The notes under the pieces were generated by a model, which was not told the DNA's origin, did not search any database, and saw only the letters and a program-made list of their open reading frames with translations. A DNA stretch of 64,000 nucleotides from Pseudidiomarina halophila (GTDB taxonomy: Bacteria > Pseudomonadota > Gammaproteobacteria > Enterobacterales > Alteromonadaceae), in contig NZ_PIPW01000001.1 of NCBI RefSeq assembly GCF_003987215.1, forward strand, positions 124,001-188,000, written 5' to 3'. The translations under genes and the position numbers were made by a program. Positions 27,304 to 36,968 of the stretch are shown here, in pieces; position 1 is the first letter of the stretch; every line of letters starts with the position of its first letter.

Positions 27304-29258
27304 TGATTGCTGAAGTCGGACAGTTTGCGTTAGCACTGGCCCTGGCCTTTTCAATTGTTCTGGCGGTGTATCCGTTATGGGGAGCGTACAAAGGTCATAG
27401 TGGCGCTATGCTACTGGCCCGGCCGTTGGCTTACGGACAATTTCTATTTACCGCGATTGCCTATGCTGCGTTGACCTGGGCCTTTGTGGTCAATGACTTT
27501 AGTGTCGCGTATGTGGCTGCAAACTCGAATACCCAGTTGCCGCTCGCTTACCGTATTACTGCGGTCTGGGGCTCGCATGAAGGTTCTTTCCTGCTGTGGA
27601 TGCTGATGCAAGCTGGCTGGATTGCGGCGGTAGCGATGTTCTCGCGGCGGATGCCGGTGACCATGATGGCGCGGGTACTGGCGATACTCGGACTGATCAG
27701 TGTCGGTTTCTACCTGTTTATGATGAGCGTGTCGAATCCGTTCGACCGCACCTTGCCGTGGATACCCGTTGACGGGCGTGACTTGAATCCGCTGTTGCAA
27801 GATCCCGGCATGATCATTCATCCACCGATGCTCTATATGGGTTATGTAGGTTTCTCGGTAACTTTTGCCTTTGCCATCGCAGCATTGTTGACCGGCAAAC
27901 TCGACGCTGCCTGGGCTCGCTGGTCGCGCCCCTGGGCGACGGCCGCATGGGCGTTTCTGACGCTCGGCATTGCGTTAGGCAGCTGGTGGGCCTATTACGA
28001 ACTTGGCTGGGGCGGCTGGTGGTTCTGGGATCCTGTTGAGAATGCCAGTTTCATGCCCTGGTTGGTGGGCACAGCATTAATTCATTCGTTAGCGGTAACG
28101 GAGAAGCGTGGTGCGTTCAAGTCATGGACGGTTCTGCTGGCGATTTCGACCTTTAGTTTAAGCCTGTTGGGCACCTTTCTGGTACGTTCCGGTGTCATTG
28201 TGTCGGTGCATGCCTTTGCCACAGATCCCGCGCGGGGACTCTTTATCCTCGGCCTGCTCGGTGTGGTGATCGGTGGCTCTTTGTTGTTATTTGCGCTCCG
28301 TGGCGGTGTGGTTAATAGCCATACCAAATACGAAGCTGTGTCGCGCGAAGTCATGCTGCTGGGCAATAACATTTTGTTGATGGCAGCGACTCTGGTGGTG
28401 CTGTTGGGGACCTTATTGCCGCTGGTGCATAAAGAACTGGGACTGGGCTCAATTTCGATTGGTGTGCCGTTCTTCAATCAAATGTTTACCTGGCTCATTG
28501 TGCCTTTCGTTGCGTTAATGGGCTTAGGACCGCTGTTTCGTTGGCGGCGACAAGAGTTAAAACCGCTGCGCAATAGCTTGGCGCTGGCGCTGGTACTTGC
28601 GATTGCACTGGGTTACTGGTTGCCGGCAATCATGGCCGAACAGATACATGCGATGGCGGTATTGGCTCTGGTTATGGCGCTGTGGATCACCTTAACCTTG
28701 GTTACCGAACTACGGTTGCGGGTGCAGCAGCGCAAACAAGGCTTAGCAGGGCTGGCAAAGCTTGGACGGAGTCACTGGGGGATGGTGCTAGGTCATCTTG
28801 GTTTTGCCATTACTCTGATTGGTATTGGCGCGGTTTCGCAATATGAAGTTGAGCGGGATATTCGCCTGGCACCGGGTGAAAGCGTAGAGGTTCAGGGCTA
28901 TCGTTTCCAGTTTGATGAGCTTAGCCAACGCCGCGGCCCCAACTACATTACGGATCATGCTGAGTTTACAGTGTATTCAGGTGACACGAAGATTAGTGAA
29001 TTGGTGTCCGAAAAACGCTTTTATACTGTGCAACGCATGAGTATGACAGAGGTCGGACTCGATGCCGGATTTACCCGTGACCTGTATGTTGCTCTGGGCG
29101 AGCCGCTCGATGATAGCGACGCCTGGGCGATTCGTATTTACATTAAACCTTTCATTCGTTGGATATGGCTGGGCGCGCTGCTGATGGCGCTTGGTGGTCT
29201 GCTGGCGATGACCGATAAGCGTTACCGTGCCTTTAGAAAGGCTGGAGGTGAGCGATGA
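27300..29258 (+). CDS. ccmF: Cytochrome c heme lyase subunit CcmF (652 aa)
   Basis: Large inner-membrane protein with about 15 hydrophobic segments that attaches heme from CcmE to apocytochrome c. The WWD domain reads [18 protein letters not shown] near residue 238; conserved periplasmic His are present (for example [11 protein letters not shown]). Length is normal. The ATG overlaps the ccmE stop. The small cytochrome c encoded at 55.2-55.5 kb would be one client. Confidence 0.97.
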   Translation: MMIAEVGQFALALALAFSIVLAVYPLWGAYKGHSGAMLLARPLAYGQFLFTAIAYAALTWAFVVNDFSVAYVAANSNTQLPLAYRITAVWGSHEGSFLLWMLMQAGWIAAVAMFSRRMPVTMMARVLAILGLISVGFYLFMMSVSNPFDRTLPWIPVDGRDLNPLLQDPGMIIHPPMLYMGYVGFSVTFAFAIAALLTGKLDAAWARWSRPWATAAWAFLTLGIALGSWWAYYELGWGGWWFWDPVENASFMPWLVGTALIHSLAVTEKRGAFKSWTVLLAISTFSLSLLGTFLVRSGVIVSVHAFATDPARGLFILGLLGVVIGGSLLLFALRGGVVNSHTKYEAVSREVMLLGNNILLMAATLVVLLGTLLPLVHKELGLGSISIGVPFFNQMFTWLIVPFVALMGLGPLFRWRRQELKPLRNSLALALVLAIALGYWLPAIMAEQIHAMAVLALVMALWITLTLVTELRLRVQQRKQGLAGLAKLGRSHWGMVLGHLGFAITLIGIGAVSQYEVERDIRLAPGESVEVQGYRFQFDELSQRRGPNYITDHAEFTVYSGDTKISELVSEKRFYTVQRMSMTEVGLDAGFTRDLYVALGEPLDDSDAWAIRIYIKPFIRWIWLGALLMALGGLLAMTDKRYRAFRKAGGER

Positions 29259-29809
29259 GTAATCAGTGGCGTTGGGCGGTTTTGCTACTGCCATTACTGG
29301 CGTTTTTGCTGCTGGTCGTTTTTTTGCTGCGCGGACTATTTTCGGATCCGACAGAGTTAAGTTCAGCTTTAGTCGGCAAACCGGTTCCGCAATTTAGTGT
29401 ACCTGATCTGTATGATCCGAGTCAGACCTACACCCAGGATGTACTGCGCGGTGAACCTCTGTTGCTGAACGTCTGGGCGACCTGGTGTCCGACCTGCCGG
29501 GCCGAACACGAATATTTAAATCAGTTGGCCGCACAGGGCGTACCTATTGTCGGTTTAAATTATAAGGATGACTCGCGCGACAAAGCCGTGAGCTGGTTGA
29601 ATACGTTGGGTGACCCTTATCGCCTGAACTTGTTTGATGCCGATGGTGCAGTCGCGCTGGAGCTCGGCGTTTATGGTGCGCCAGAGACGTTTCTTATCGA
29701 CGCCGACGGGCTTATCCGCTATCGCCATGTGGGCGATGTCAATGAACGCGTATGGCAGGGTGAATTAGGTCAACGCTACCGTGCCTTGCTGACTCCGGGA
29801 GAAGGCTGA
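29255..29809 (+). CDS. ccmG: Thiol:disulfide interchange protein CcmG/DsbE (184 aa)
   Basis: Membrane-anchored periplasmic thioredoxin-like protein that keeps apocytochrome cysteines reduced. The active site WATWCPTCRAEH gives the CXXC near residue 74; one N-terminal membrane anchor is present. GVYGAPETFLIDADG contains the cis-Pro loop. Overlaps ccmF by 4 bases and ccmH by one. Confidence 0.97.
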   Translation: MSNQWRWAVLLLPLLAFLLLVVFLLRGLFSDPTELSSALVGKPVPQFSVPDLYDPSQTYTQDVLRGEPLLLNVWATWCPTCRAEHEYLNQLAAQGVPIVGLNYKDDSRDKAVSWLNTLGDPYRLNLFDADGAVALELGVYGAPETFLIDADGLIRYRHVGDVNERVWQGELGQRYRALLTPGEG

Positions 29810-30303
29810 TGGGTGGATTTCGTACAACGTTGTTTGTTGCGCTAACCCTGGTTATGACTTTAACCCTGGCGGGGCAACCTGCTCATGCTCAGGATCTTGA
29901 GGTCTATACTTTCGATGAACCTGCAAAAGAAGCTGTTTTCCAGGAGCTCATCGATGAGTTGCGTTGCCCGAAGTGCCAAAATCAGAGCATTGCCGATTCT
30001 GACGCCGCGCTCGCCCGGGATTTACGTGATCGAACTTATCTGATGGTCAAAAGTGGCGCGTCGAAACAGGAAGTCATCGACTTCATGGTTGCCCGCTACG
30101 GCGATTTTGTTCACTACCAACCACCCATGACGGTGGCGACCAGTATCTTGTGGTGGGGACCGATTGCGGTGCTTGTGATTGGCGGGTTGGTCGTGTTAGT
30201 TCGCGTACGATCGCAACGTAGCTCTGAAGTTGAACTTAGTCCGGAAGATCGCCTGCGACTGGCAGAGTTGCGCGAAGCACAAAAAAAGGATGATGACTCA
30301 TGA
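29809..30303 (+). CDS. ccmH: Cytochrome c maturation protein CcmH (164 aa)
   Basis: Periplasmic thiol-disulfide protein, membrane anchored. A signal sequence is followed by the redox motif ELRCPKCQNQSIADSDA (LRCxxC) near residue 50, and a C-terminal membrane helix (ILWWGPIAVLVIGGLVVLV) starts near residue 106. Here CcmH and CcmI are separate genes rather than one fused protein as in E. coli. Confidence 0.96.
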   Translation: MGGFRTTLFVALTLVMTLTLAGQPAHAQDLEVYTFDEPAKEAVFQELIDELRCPKCQNQSIADSDAALARDLRDRTYLMVKSGASKQEVIDFMVARYGDFVHYQPPMTVATSILWWGPIAVLVIGGLVVLVRVRSQRSSEVELSPEDRLRLAELREAQKKDDDS

Positions 30304-31535
30304 GCTGGATGATAGTGACCAGCATGGTAGTGCTGGCGTTGCTGGCACTGGTGTTGATCGTGGTATTTGGCGTACGCCAACAAGCACAACGGCATACACG
30401 GCTGGACGTCAATCGTGAGCTTTATGAGCAGCGTCGGCAAGAGCTTACCCAGGAACATGCTGACGGTTTATTAACAGACAAAGCATTAGCCGCTGCAGAA
30501 CAAGAATTGGATAAGCGCTTCATCAGTGAAAACACCGAACTGGAGCAACTGCAGGAACGGGCCATTGGCCGCGGCATTTGGCTGCCAGCGATCATCATCG
30601 TGGTGCTGGCAATTATCGGTTACTTGCTGTTTGGTAGTTGGCAGCAGCAACAGTTTGCCGACCGGGCGCGCCAGGCGTTGCCTTCGCTGGCGGAGAAAGT
30701 GATTACTAACCAACAGGCGACGCCATCGGAAGAAGAGCTGCGGTTGTTTGCGCTTGGGTTGCGTCAGCGATTGCAGGAAGATGGTGGTGATGCTTTGGCC
30801 TGGATGCTCTATGCGCGCGCTGCGGCCGCGCTACAGCAGTATGAAGCTGCACTTGCCGCCTATGAGCGCGCCTACCAAATGGATAATAACCGCGAGGGGG
30901 TGTTGCTGGGCTATGCGCAGTTGCTGATTAACCTTGGTAGTGCCGAACAGCTGCAGCAGGCGGCAGAGTTATTAGTGGAACTGTTGCAGGTGCAACCGCA
31001 GAATCCTGATGCGCTGTCATTAACCGGCGCGGTAGCCTATCAGCTCGGCGACTGGGCGCAGGCGGTGCAGGCCTGGCGTTTACTATTGCGGGTGATGCCC
31101 AAGGATGATCCACGTTACGCGGCGGTCCAGAATGCTTTGGCTGATGCCGAACAACGTTTGGCCGGAACTCAGCGTGAACTGCGGGTGACCGTTGATCTGG
31201 ACCCCAGGTTGCGTTCACAGCTACCCGCGCAAGCGACATTATTTGTATTTGTTAAAGCGCCGTCCGGAGCACCTATGCCTGCAGCTGTGGTGCGCCAACC
31301 GGTAACCGAGTTCCCGGTGCAGGTGACATTGTCAGACGCCGACGCGATGTTAACGGACTATAAACTGAGTCAGTTGAACCAATGGCAGGTTGAGGCGCGT
31401 ATCTCCACTGATGACCGTATTGAAATTAGTCGCGGCGATTTGGGCGCAACTGCGAAAACAGTCGATGCAGATGCGCAAGTTGATGTGACGCTTACCATTG
31501 ATGAAATTCTTGAGCCGGCGTCCAGCCAGAATTAG
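30300..31535 (+). CDS. ccmI: Cytochrome c maturation protein CcmI, TPR type (411 aa)
   Basis: Apocytochrome-binding chaperone. Two membrane helices (about residues 1-22 and 95-113) flank a leucine-rich loop, then periplasmic TPR repeats (for example YEAALAAYERAYQMDNNREG), and a C-terminal domain of the kind seen in CcmI/CycH (TVDLDPRLRSQLPAQATLFV). Overlaps ccmH by 4 bases. Last ccm gene; mlaA follows 12 bp later. Confidence 0.94.
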   Translation: MSWMIVTSMVVLALLALVLIVVFGVRQQAQRHTRLDVNRELYEQRRQELTQEHADGLLTDKALAAAEQELDKRFISENTELEQLQERAIGRGIWLPAIIIVVLAIIGYLLFGSWQQQQFADRARQALPSLAEKVITNQQATPSEEELRLFALGLRQRLQEDGGDALAWMLYARAAAALQQYEAALAAYERAYQMDNNREGVLLGYAQLLINLGSAEQLQQAAELLVELLQVQPQNPDALSLTGAVAYQLGDWAQAVQAWRLLLRVMPKDDPRYAAVQNALADAEQRLAGTQRELRVTVDLDPRLRSQLPAQATLFVFVKAPSGAPMPAAVVRQPVTEFPVQVTLSDADAMLTDYKLSQLNQWQVEARISTDDRIEISRGDLGATAKTVDADAQVDVTLTIDEILEPASSQN

Positions 31536-31547
31536 AAGGAGCGATTT

Positions 31548-32297
31548 TTGAAAGCCTATTTGCTACCAGCAGTTATACTTGTATTGGGTTTGGGGGGCTG
31601 CGCGACGGCGCCTGATGATTCTTACGCTGACCCGCGTGACCCCTTTGAAGAGGTCAACCGTGATGTCTGGGATTTTAATGAAAGCCTTGATGATTACGTG
31701 CTTTGGCCGGTTGCCCGTACTTACGGCAAAATTCCACAACCCATGCGTACCGGTTTACTAAATGCCGCAGAGAATCTGGGAGAACCGTCACACCTGGTCA
31801 ACAACACCTTGCAAGGCAAGTTTAAAGATGCAGGCGTATCATTTTGGCGCTTCCTGATTAACAGTACGGTAGGTGTGTTGGGGGTGTTCGATGTGGCGAC
31901 CCCTATGGGGCTCACCGCGCGTGAGGAAGGCTTTGGTGAAACCCTGGCGACCTGGGGTGTCGGTAACGGGCCCTATCTGATGCTGCCGGCTTTAGGGCCG
32001 ACGGTTCCAGTGGACCGTGGCGGAGATGTGGTTGATGGTCTTTACTTTCCACTTGACGACCTGAATACACCACTAAGCATTGCTCGCGTCACGATCAAGG
32101 CGTTAGAGATGCGTTTGCGCCTGCAGGAGCAGGAAGCCTTGATGGAGAACTCACTTGATCCGTACAGCTTTGTGCGGGAAGCGTATTTCCAGAACTGGCG
32201 TGACAAGGTCTATGACGGCAATCCGCCGGATGATATTAATGAGAATGATGGTCTGGAAGATCTTGGTGAAGATTTTTATGACCAGTTTGATGACTAA
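31548..32297 (+). CDS. mlaA: Outer-membrane lipoprotein MlaA/VacJ (249 aa)
   Basis: Component of the Mla system that removes misplaced phospholipids from the outer leaflet. Lipobox LGLGGC places the lipidated Cys at about residue 18. DPFEEVNRDVWDFNESLDDY and GNGPYLMLPALGPTVPVDRGG are MlaA signatures. The start is TTG at 31548, 6 nt after AAGGAG; no ATG is available before the signal peptide. The acidic tail (DGLEDLGEDFYDQFDD) is longer than in some homologues. The rest of Mla is not in this window. Confidence 0.95.
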   Translation: MKAYLLPAVILVLGLGGCATAPDDSYADPRDPFEEVNRDVWDFNESLDDYVLWPVARTYGKIPQPMRTGLLNAAENLGEPSHLVNNTLQGKFKDAGVSFWRFLINSTVGVLGVFDVATPMGLTAREEGFGETLATWGVGNGPYLMLPALGPTVPVDRGGDVVDGLYFPLDDLNTPLSIARVTIKALEMRLRLQEQEALMENSLDPYSFVREAYFQNWRDKVYDGNPPDDINENDGLEDLGEDFYDQFDD

Positions 32298-32346
32298 ATT
32301 CCTGTTTTGATGAGTAACTTTAAACGAACAACAAGGACCCGATGAC

Positions 32347-33231
32347 ATGGTAAAAAAAGTAGTCATCCCCGTTGCCGGATTAGGTACACGGATGTTACCC
32401 GCGACCAAGGCAATTCCAAAAGAGATGTTGCCTTTGGTCGACCGCCCGCTGATCCAGTTTATCGTGGAGGAGTGCGCTGCGGCTGGCCTGACCGATATTA
32501 TTCTGGTCACCCATTCGAGTAAAAACTCGATCGAGAACCATTTTGATACCAGTTTTGAGCTGGAAACCACATTAGAAACGCGCGTGAAGCGCCAGTTACT
32601 TGCCGAAGTGCAGGCGATAACCCCACCTGGGGTGACGATTATGCATGTACGCCAGGGGGTGGCCAAAGGTCTTGGCCATGCAGTGTTGTGCGCCCGGCCG
32701 CTGATCGATGATCAGCCGTTTGCGGTGGTGTTACCGGATGTATTGGTGGATGCTTCGGCCTGTGATTTGAAAAAAGATAATTTGAGTGAAATGATTCGCA
32801 ACTTTAACGCGAGCGGTGCAGCACAGGTGATGGTTGAGAAAGTGCCGCGCGATAAAGTAAACCAGTACGGTATTGCCGATATTTCCGGCGCCGAACTCGA
32901 ACCGGGCGAGCAGGCACCCATTAAGCAACTGGTAGAAAAGCCTCCGGTTGACAAAGCTCCGTCGGATTTGGCGGTGGTTGGACGTTATGTCTTCCCATCA
33001 GCGTTGTGGGAGCTGCTCGAACGCACTCCGGTTGGCGCTGGTAACGAAGTTCAGCTAACTGACGCAATGGATATGTTGCTGTCACAGCAACCGGTAAACG
33101 CCTACTACATGAAAGGTCGAAGCAACGACTGTGGCAACAAGTTAGGCTACGCCCAGGCGTTCGTCGAACATGCACTACGCCACCCCGAACTCGGCGACGC
33201 CATGCGCAGCTGGCTCAAAACCCAACTCTAA
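32347..33231 (+). CDS. galU: UTP-glucose-1-phosphate uridylyltransferase (294 aa)
   Basis: Makes UDP-glucose from UTP and glucose-1-phosphate for envelope polysaccharides. Nucleotide-binding signature [20 protein letters not shown] near residue 6 and [14 protein letters not shown] near residue 36; VEKP at about 196 and the length are normal for bacterial GalU. AAGGA precedes the ATG with a suitable spacer. Followed by a repeat-made hairpin that may end or stabilise the transcript. Confidence 0.96.
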   Translation: MVKKVVIPVAGLGTRMLPATKAIPKEMLPLVDRPLIQFIVEECAAAGLTDIILVTHSSKNSIENHFDTSFELETTLETRVKRQLLAEVQAITPPGVTIMHVRQGVAKGLGHAVLCARPLIDDQPFAVVLPDVLVDASACDLKKDNLSEMIRNFNASGAAQVMVEKVPRDKVNQYGIADISGAELEPGEQAPIKQLVEKPPVDKAPSDLAVVGRYVFPSALWELLERTPVGAGNEVQLTDAMDMLLSQQPVNAYYMKGRSNDCGNKLGYAQAFVEHALRHPELGDAMRSWLKTQL

Positions 33232-33243
33232 TTAAAAAAATCC

Positions 33244-33315
33244 CAGCAGGGGCAGCCCTTACATTGTAAAGAAATAGAAGGGGCAGCCCTTACAATGTAA
33301 GGGCTGCCCCTGCTG
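33244..33315. repeat. REP-like cluster: three copies of a 16-20 nt palindromic unit
   Basis: Unit CAGCAGGGGCAGCCCTTACA at 33244-33263, a second direct copy of its inner 16 nt at 33279-33294, and a perfect inverted 20-nt copy at 33296-33315. The second and third copies form a 16-bp hairpin with a 1-nt centre; the first and third can pair over 20 bp instead. This layout resembles REP/BIME elements. It lies 12 bp past galU, with no strong T tail. Confidence 0.85.
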
Positions 33316-33418
33316 TTATTTCCACAATTGAGTGTTTTCTATTTCCTTTTGCGGGCGAAATCGGTAGGGTAATACGGTTTTGAAACGCTTATAACAACAA
33401 CAGTGAAGGCAAATAGGT

Positions 33419-34969
33419 ATGGAACCTAAGAATATACAACAACAAGACAACGGTTTTTTCGGTCAACCGGCCGGTCTGCAAACCTTGTTCTTTACCGAAA
33501 TGTGGGAACGCATGAGCTATTACGGCATGCGCGCGCTATTGGTACTTTTCATGACCGCGGCAATTCAGGAAGGCGGTCTTGGTATGACGGTTGCCGTCGC
33601 CACCGCCATCTACGGCTTATATACTGGTGCGGTTTACTTTATGGGCCTGCCAGGCGGTTGGATTGCTGATCGGTTGATCGGTGGTCAACGTGCAACCTGG
33701 TACGGCGGTATTGTGATTATGTGTGGTCACATCGTCCTGGCCATTCCTTCTGACACTTCATTTTTTCTCGGTCTGATTTTAGTTGTTCTTGGTACTGGTA
33801 TGTTGAAACCAAACATCAGTGCCTTGGTGGGGCAGCTATATGACGAAGGCGATGATCGCCGTGATGCCGGTTATACCTTGTACTACATGGGTATTAACAT
33901 AGGTTCACTGATCGGTTATCTGGTGACTGGCTATCTGATGACCAATGTTGGCTGGCACTGGGCCTTTGGCGCAGCGGCAGTGGGTATGTTCTTCGGTCTG
34001 GTGCAATACCGCGCAACCTTACCTAAATTAGGTACCGTTGGTGTTGAGGCTCCTAAGCCTTTATCTCCACAAGGAAAGCGCATCAGCTGGTCGATTATCG
34101 TATTGTTCCTGCTAGGACTGGGCGCTGTATTTGTCGGTACCACGACGGGCGCTATGACAATTAATCCAGTTGCTATCGCACAGTACGTTGCGCTTGCGGC
34201 AACCATCGTCTTCTTTGTCTATTACCTGAGTATCTTTATCTTCGGTAAACTGACCAAAAATGAAGCCAAGCGATTGGGCGCACTGTTTCTGGTCTGTATT
34301 GCGTCCATCTGTTTCTGGGCGGGTTTTGAACAGGCCGGTTCATCGCTGAACCTGTTTGCCCGTGATCTCACTGACCGTATGATTGGCTCCTTTGAGATCC
34401 CGACGCCATGGTTCCAGATGTTGAACTCAGGCTTTCTGATTGTTCTATCGCCGTTCTTTGCCGCGTTATGGGTGAATTTAACCAAACGGATGATTAACCC
34501 TTCGTACGGTTTTAAAAGCGCACTTGGTCTGGTTATTATGGCCAGCGGCTTTATCCTGATGTTCTTTGCTTCACAAGCGGCCGCTTCGGGCATGAAAGTA
34601 TCGCCGAACTGGTTGGTAGCGGTTTACTTCCTGCATACGGTTGGTGAGCTCTGCTTGAGCCCGGTAGCGCTGAGTGCGGTAAGTAAGCTGGCACCGCGCC
34701 GGATGGCTGGACAAATGATGGGTATTTTCGTATTGACCTATTCTATCGGCAGTCTGTTGGCAGGTCTGATTGCAGGTAACCTGGATCCGGAAAATACCTC
34801 AACCATGCCTGACATGTATATGCAGATCACACTGTTTGGTATTGGTGTTGGTGTCGTGGTGTTCCTGGTATCGCTGAAAACGCGTAAATGGGAAGAACTT
34901 GCGGGGCAACCTGATCCTGAGCACGTGGCGATCAATGCCAACGAGCCTATCAATAAACCTAAGTTCTAA
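33419..34969 (+). CDS. POT-family proton-coupled oligopeptide transporter (516 aa)
   Basis: Inner-membrane di/tripeptide importer of the POT/PTR2 family. The proton-coupling motif ExxER appears in FFTEMWERMSYYGMRALLVL near residues 27-31, and the PTR2 segments GGWIADRLIGGQRATWYGG and LGTGMLKPNISALVGQLYDE are clear. About 14 hydrophobic segments and normal length. It converges with a LysR gene, overlapping it by 11 bases at the ends. The exact Dtp-type substrate range cannot be read from sequence. Confidence 0.94.
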   Translation: MEPKNIQQQDNGFFGQPAGLQTLFFTEMWERMSYYGMRALLVLFMTAAIQEGGLGMTVAVATAIYGLYTGAVYFMGLPGGWIADRLIGGQRATWYGGIVIMCGHIVLAIPSDTSFFLGLILVVLGTGMLKPNISALVGQLYDEGDDRRDAGYTLYYMGINIGSLIGYLVTGYLMTNVGWHWAFGAAAVGMFFGLVQYRATLPKLGTVGVEAPKPLSPQGKRISWSIIVLFLLGLGAVFVGTTTGAMTINPVAIAQYVALAATIVFFVYYLSIFIFGKLTKNEAKRLGALFLVCIASICFWAGFEQAGSSLNLFARDLTDRMIGSFEIPTPWFQMLNSGFLIVLSPFFAALWVNLTKRMINPSYGFKSALGLVIMASGFILMFFASQAAASGMKVSPNWLVAVYFLHTVGELCLSPVALSAVSKLAPRRMAGQMMGIFVLTYSIGSLLAGLIAGNLDPENTSTMPDMYMQITLFGIGVGVVVFLVSLKTRKWEELAGQPDPEHVAINANEPINKPKF

Positions 34970-35873
34970 TTGATGAAGCTGACATGTTGGTGAGTTCGCT
35001 CACCAACATATCGTAAAGTAACCGGGCACAAGGCCCGGTTTTTTCGTCTTTAGGCAGCACCAGATACATTCCGCCTTCGCGTCTCGAACTGCCGGCGAGC
35101 GTTAACTCGACAAGCTCATCCGCAGTCGAGGTGACAAAGGGCGGTAACCAGCAAAAACCAATTCCTGCTTCAACCAGATGCAGCGCTTCGGTGAAGTTAT
35201 TCACCGTCCAGCGTTGTTCTGCTTTCAACCAACCCTCGGCTTCTACCGGTTTGCGGGCGGTATCGCGAATTACGATCTGGAGGTACTGGCTGAGTTGGTC
35301 AGGGCTTACCGGTTGAGGCAGTTGTGCCAGCGGGTGACTTGCCGCGACCACCAAATGCATTTGGTAGTTGGATAAAGGTTCACCGACGATTCCCCGAGGC
35401 AATTGATGGGTAATAACGATGTCAGCTGTTTGTTCAACGATAGCTTCTACTGAACCTGTGAGCACTGTGTCTTCGATAATAAGCCGGCTACCCCGGCTGT
35501 GTAACTGGAACTCGCGCAAGACCGGCAGTAACTGTTTACGGTCAAACGCCATTTCCACTGCCAGCTTAATTTCCGGTTCCCAGCCTTGCTTAAGGTTTAG
35601 TGCCAATTGTTCGAGTTCGGTGACCAGCACCGTCAATTGCCGGGACCGCCGCAGCATCACTTCGCCGGTGGCGGTTAGTTCTGCCTTACGGCCGACCACC
35701 TTAAGCAACTTTACCCCCAGACTTTGTTGCAGCTTGGCCACTGCATGGTTCATTGAACTTTGACTTTTATTCAAAGCTTCTGCCGCACGTGCGTAGCCGC
35801 CGTAATCAACGACAGCTTGCAGAATGCGCCATTGTTCCAATGTGGTCTTGGGGCGAAAGTTTGGTGTTGCCAT
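34959..35873 (-). CDS. LysR-family transcriptional regulator (304 aa)
   Basis: N-terminal winged HTH of the LysR type at about residues 10-69 (WRILQAVVDYGGYARAAEAL, then KSQSSMNHAVAKLQQSLGVK). The C-terminal periplasmic-binding-like effector domain covers the rest. Length is normal. The target is unknown; its convergent partner is a peptide transporter and its upstream neighbour is cmoB (12 bp away). The 3' end carries the POT terminator hairpins on the opposite strand. Confidence 0.92.
   Translation of the reverse strand: MATPNFRPKTTLEQWRILQAVVDYGGYARAAEALNKSQSSMNHAVAKLQQSLGVKLLKVVGRKAELTATGEVMLRRSRQLTVLVTELEQLALNLKQGWEPEIKLAVEMAFDRKQLLPVLREFQLHSRGSRLIIEDTVLTGSVEAIVEQTADIVITHQLPRGIVGEPLSNYQMHLVVAASHPLAQLPQPVSPDQLSQYLQIVIRDTARKPVEAEGWLKAEQRWTVNNFTEALHLVEAGIGFCWLPPFVTSTADELVELTLAGSSRREGGMYLVLPKDEKTGPCARLLYDMLVSELTNMSASSIRT
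34984..35046 (+). terminator. Tandem hairpins ending the POT transporter transcript, inside the LysR gene
   Basis: First hairpin: an 11-bp stem ATGTTGGTGAG (34984-34994) with CTCACCAACAT (34999-35009) closed by a TTCG tetraloop. Second: AACCGGGC (35020-35027) with GCCCGGTT (35033-35040), then T5, a classical terminator on the plus strand. Both lie in the coding sequence of the opposing lysR-type gene. Confidence 0.85.
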
Positions 35874-35884
35874 TGGGATTATCC

Positions 35885-36856
35885 TCAGGCTTCGGCAATG
35901 ATGACCGCACGACGCGGCGCCGGGTAGCCTTCAATCGTTTTACTGGAATCATCAGGGTCGAGAAAATCCGCCAATGACTGTCCACTCATCCATTCCGTAG
36001 CGCGTTGTTCAGCGACGTCAGTGATCGATTCATCTACCACCCGGGCATTGCGAAAACCACAACGCTCCAGCCAATGCAGTAAGGCAAGAGAGCTGGGAAT
36101 AAACCAGACATTACGCATCTTGGCGTAGGTTTGGCCGGGCACCAGGACGGTAGAGGCGTCGCCTTCAACCACCAGTGTTTCCAGTACCAACTGCCCCTTG
36201 CTGCGTAGTTGTGCTTTTAATTGGCCAAGAAAGTCGATTGGCGAGCGACGATGGTAGAGCACACCCATGCTAAACACCGTGTCAAAGGATCGCAGCTCAG
36301 GCAAGTCCTCTACGCCAAGGGGGAACCAATGCGCGCGGGCCTGCAGTTCGGCTGGCATAAAATGGCGTATCGCCAGAAACTGCGCGAGAAATAACTGGCC
36401 GGGGTCGACGCCCCAGACCTGCTCCGCGCCGCTTTCGAGCATGCGCCATAAGTGGTATCCGCTGCCGCAGCCAACGTCCAGCACTTGTTGTCCGCTAAGG
36501 TCACCAATATGGGGGGCCACGCGTTGCCATTTGTAATCTGAGCGCCATTCGGTATCGATGTGCACACCGTGCAAGTTGAACGGCCCTTTACGCCACGGTG
36601 TCAGTTGTTGCAACAAACCGCGGATGCGATTTTGTTCGCCCTCAGTAACGCCAGCGCTCTGCACCGTCACAGTGTCAGCAAGACTGACCTGTTCAGCAAC
36701 AAGCTCTGGCAGTTGCTCAACAGCCTTCAGCCACTTGCGTAAGTCGCCGTGTTGTTGGGCTTGTTGCCAATGTTCAAGTTGCGCCGGCAAATGGGTCAGC
36801 CAGTGGCTTAGTGGCGATTGCGCCACTGCTATTAAGTCATCTTTGAATAAAATCAT
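35885..36856 (-). CDS. cmoB: tRNA U34 carboxymethyltransferase CmoB (323 aa)
   Basis: Uses carboxy-SAM made by CmoA to convert ho5U34 to cmo5U34 in tRNA wobble positions. [20 protein letters not shown] followed by [16 protein letters not shown] is the characteristic SAM-fold core; [18 protein letters not shown] follows in the C-terminal part. Length is normal. No Shine-Dalgarno is seen before the ATG at 36856. A family A element lies directly upstream, separating it from cmoA. Confidence 0.96.
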   Translation of the reverse strand: MILFKDDLIAVAQSPLSHWLTHLPAQLEHWQQAQQHGDLRKWLKAVEQLPELVAEQVSLADTVTVQSAGVTEGEQNRIRGLLQQLTPWRKGPFNLHGVHIDTEWRSDYKWQRVAPHIGDLSGQQVLDVGCGSGYHLWRMLESGAEQVWGVDPGQLFLAQFLAIRHFMPAELQARAHWFPLGVEDLPELRSFDTVFSMGVLYHRRSPIDFLGQLKAQLRSKGQLVLETLVVEGDASTVLVPGQTYAKMRNVWFIPSSLALLHWLERCGFRNARVVDESITDVAEQRATEWMSGQSLADFLDPDDSSKTIEGYPAPRRAVIIAEA

Positions 36857-36870
36857 AAAATACCGTTGCT

Positions 36871-36963
36871 CGTTATTCGTGCGCTTCGCTGTTCGTTATT
36901 CGTTATTCGAGAAGAGAGCGCAGCGAACGTACGAACAGCGAAGCGTACGAAACACGAATAACG
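36871..36963. repeat. Family A element without a gene (empty copy)
   Basis: Left part CGTTATTCGTGCGCTTCGCT (from 36871) and right part 36928-36963 are imperfect inverted copies. The stretch 36928-36951 is identical over 24 nt to 12151-12174 in the S23 cassette. It fills the cmoA-cmoB gap and ends 14 bp before the cmoB start. Confidence 0.85.
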
Positions 36964-36968
36964 TTTTT

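Noticed and set aside
33244..33315. CRISPR-like array after galU
   Set aside because: Only three short units, one of them inverted, and no regular spacers or cas genes; a REP-type cluster explains it better.
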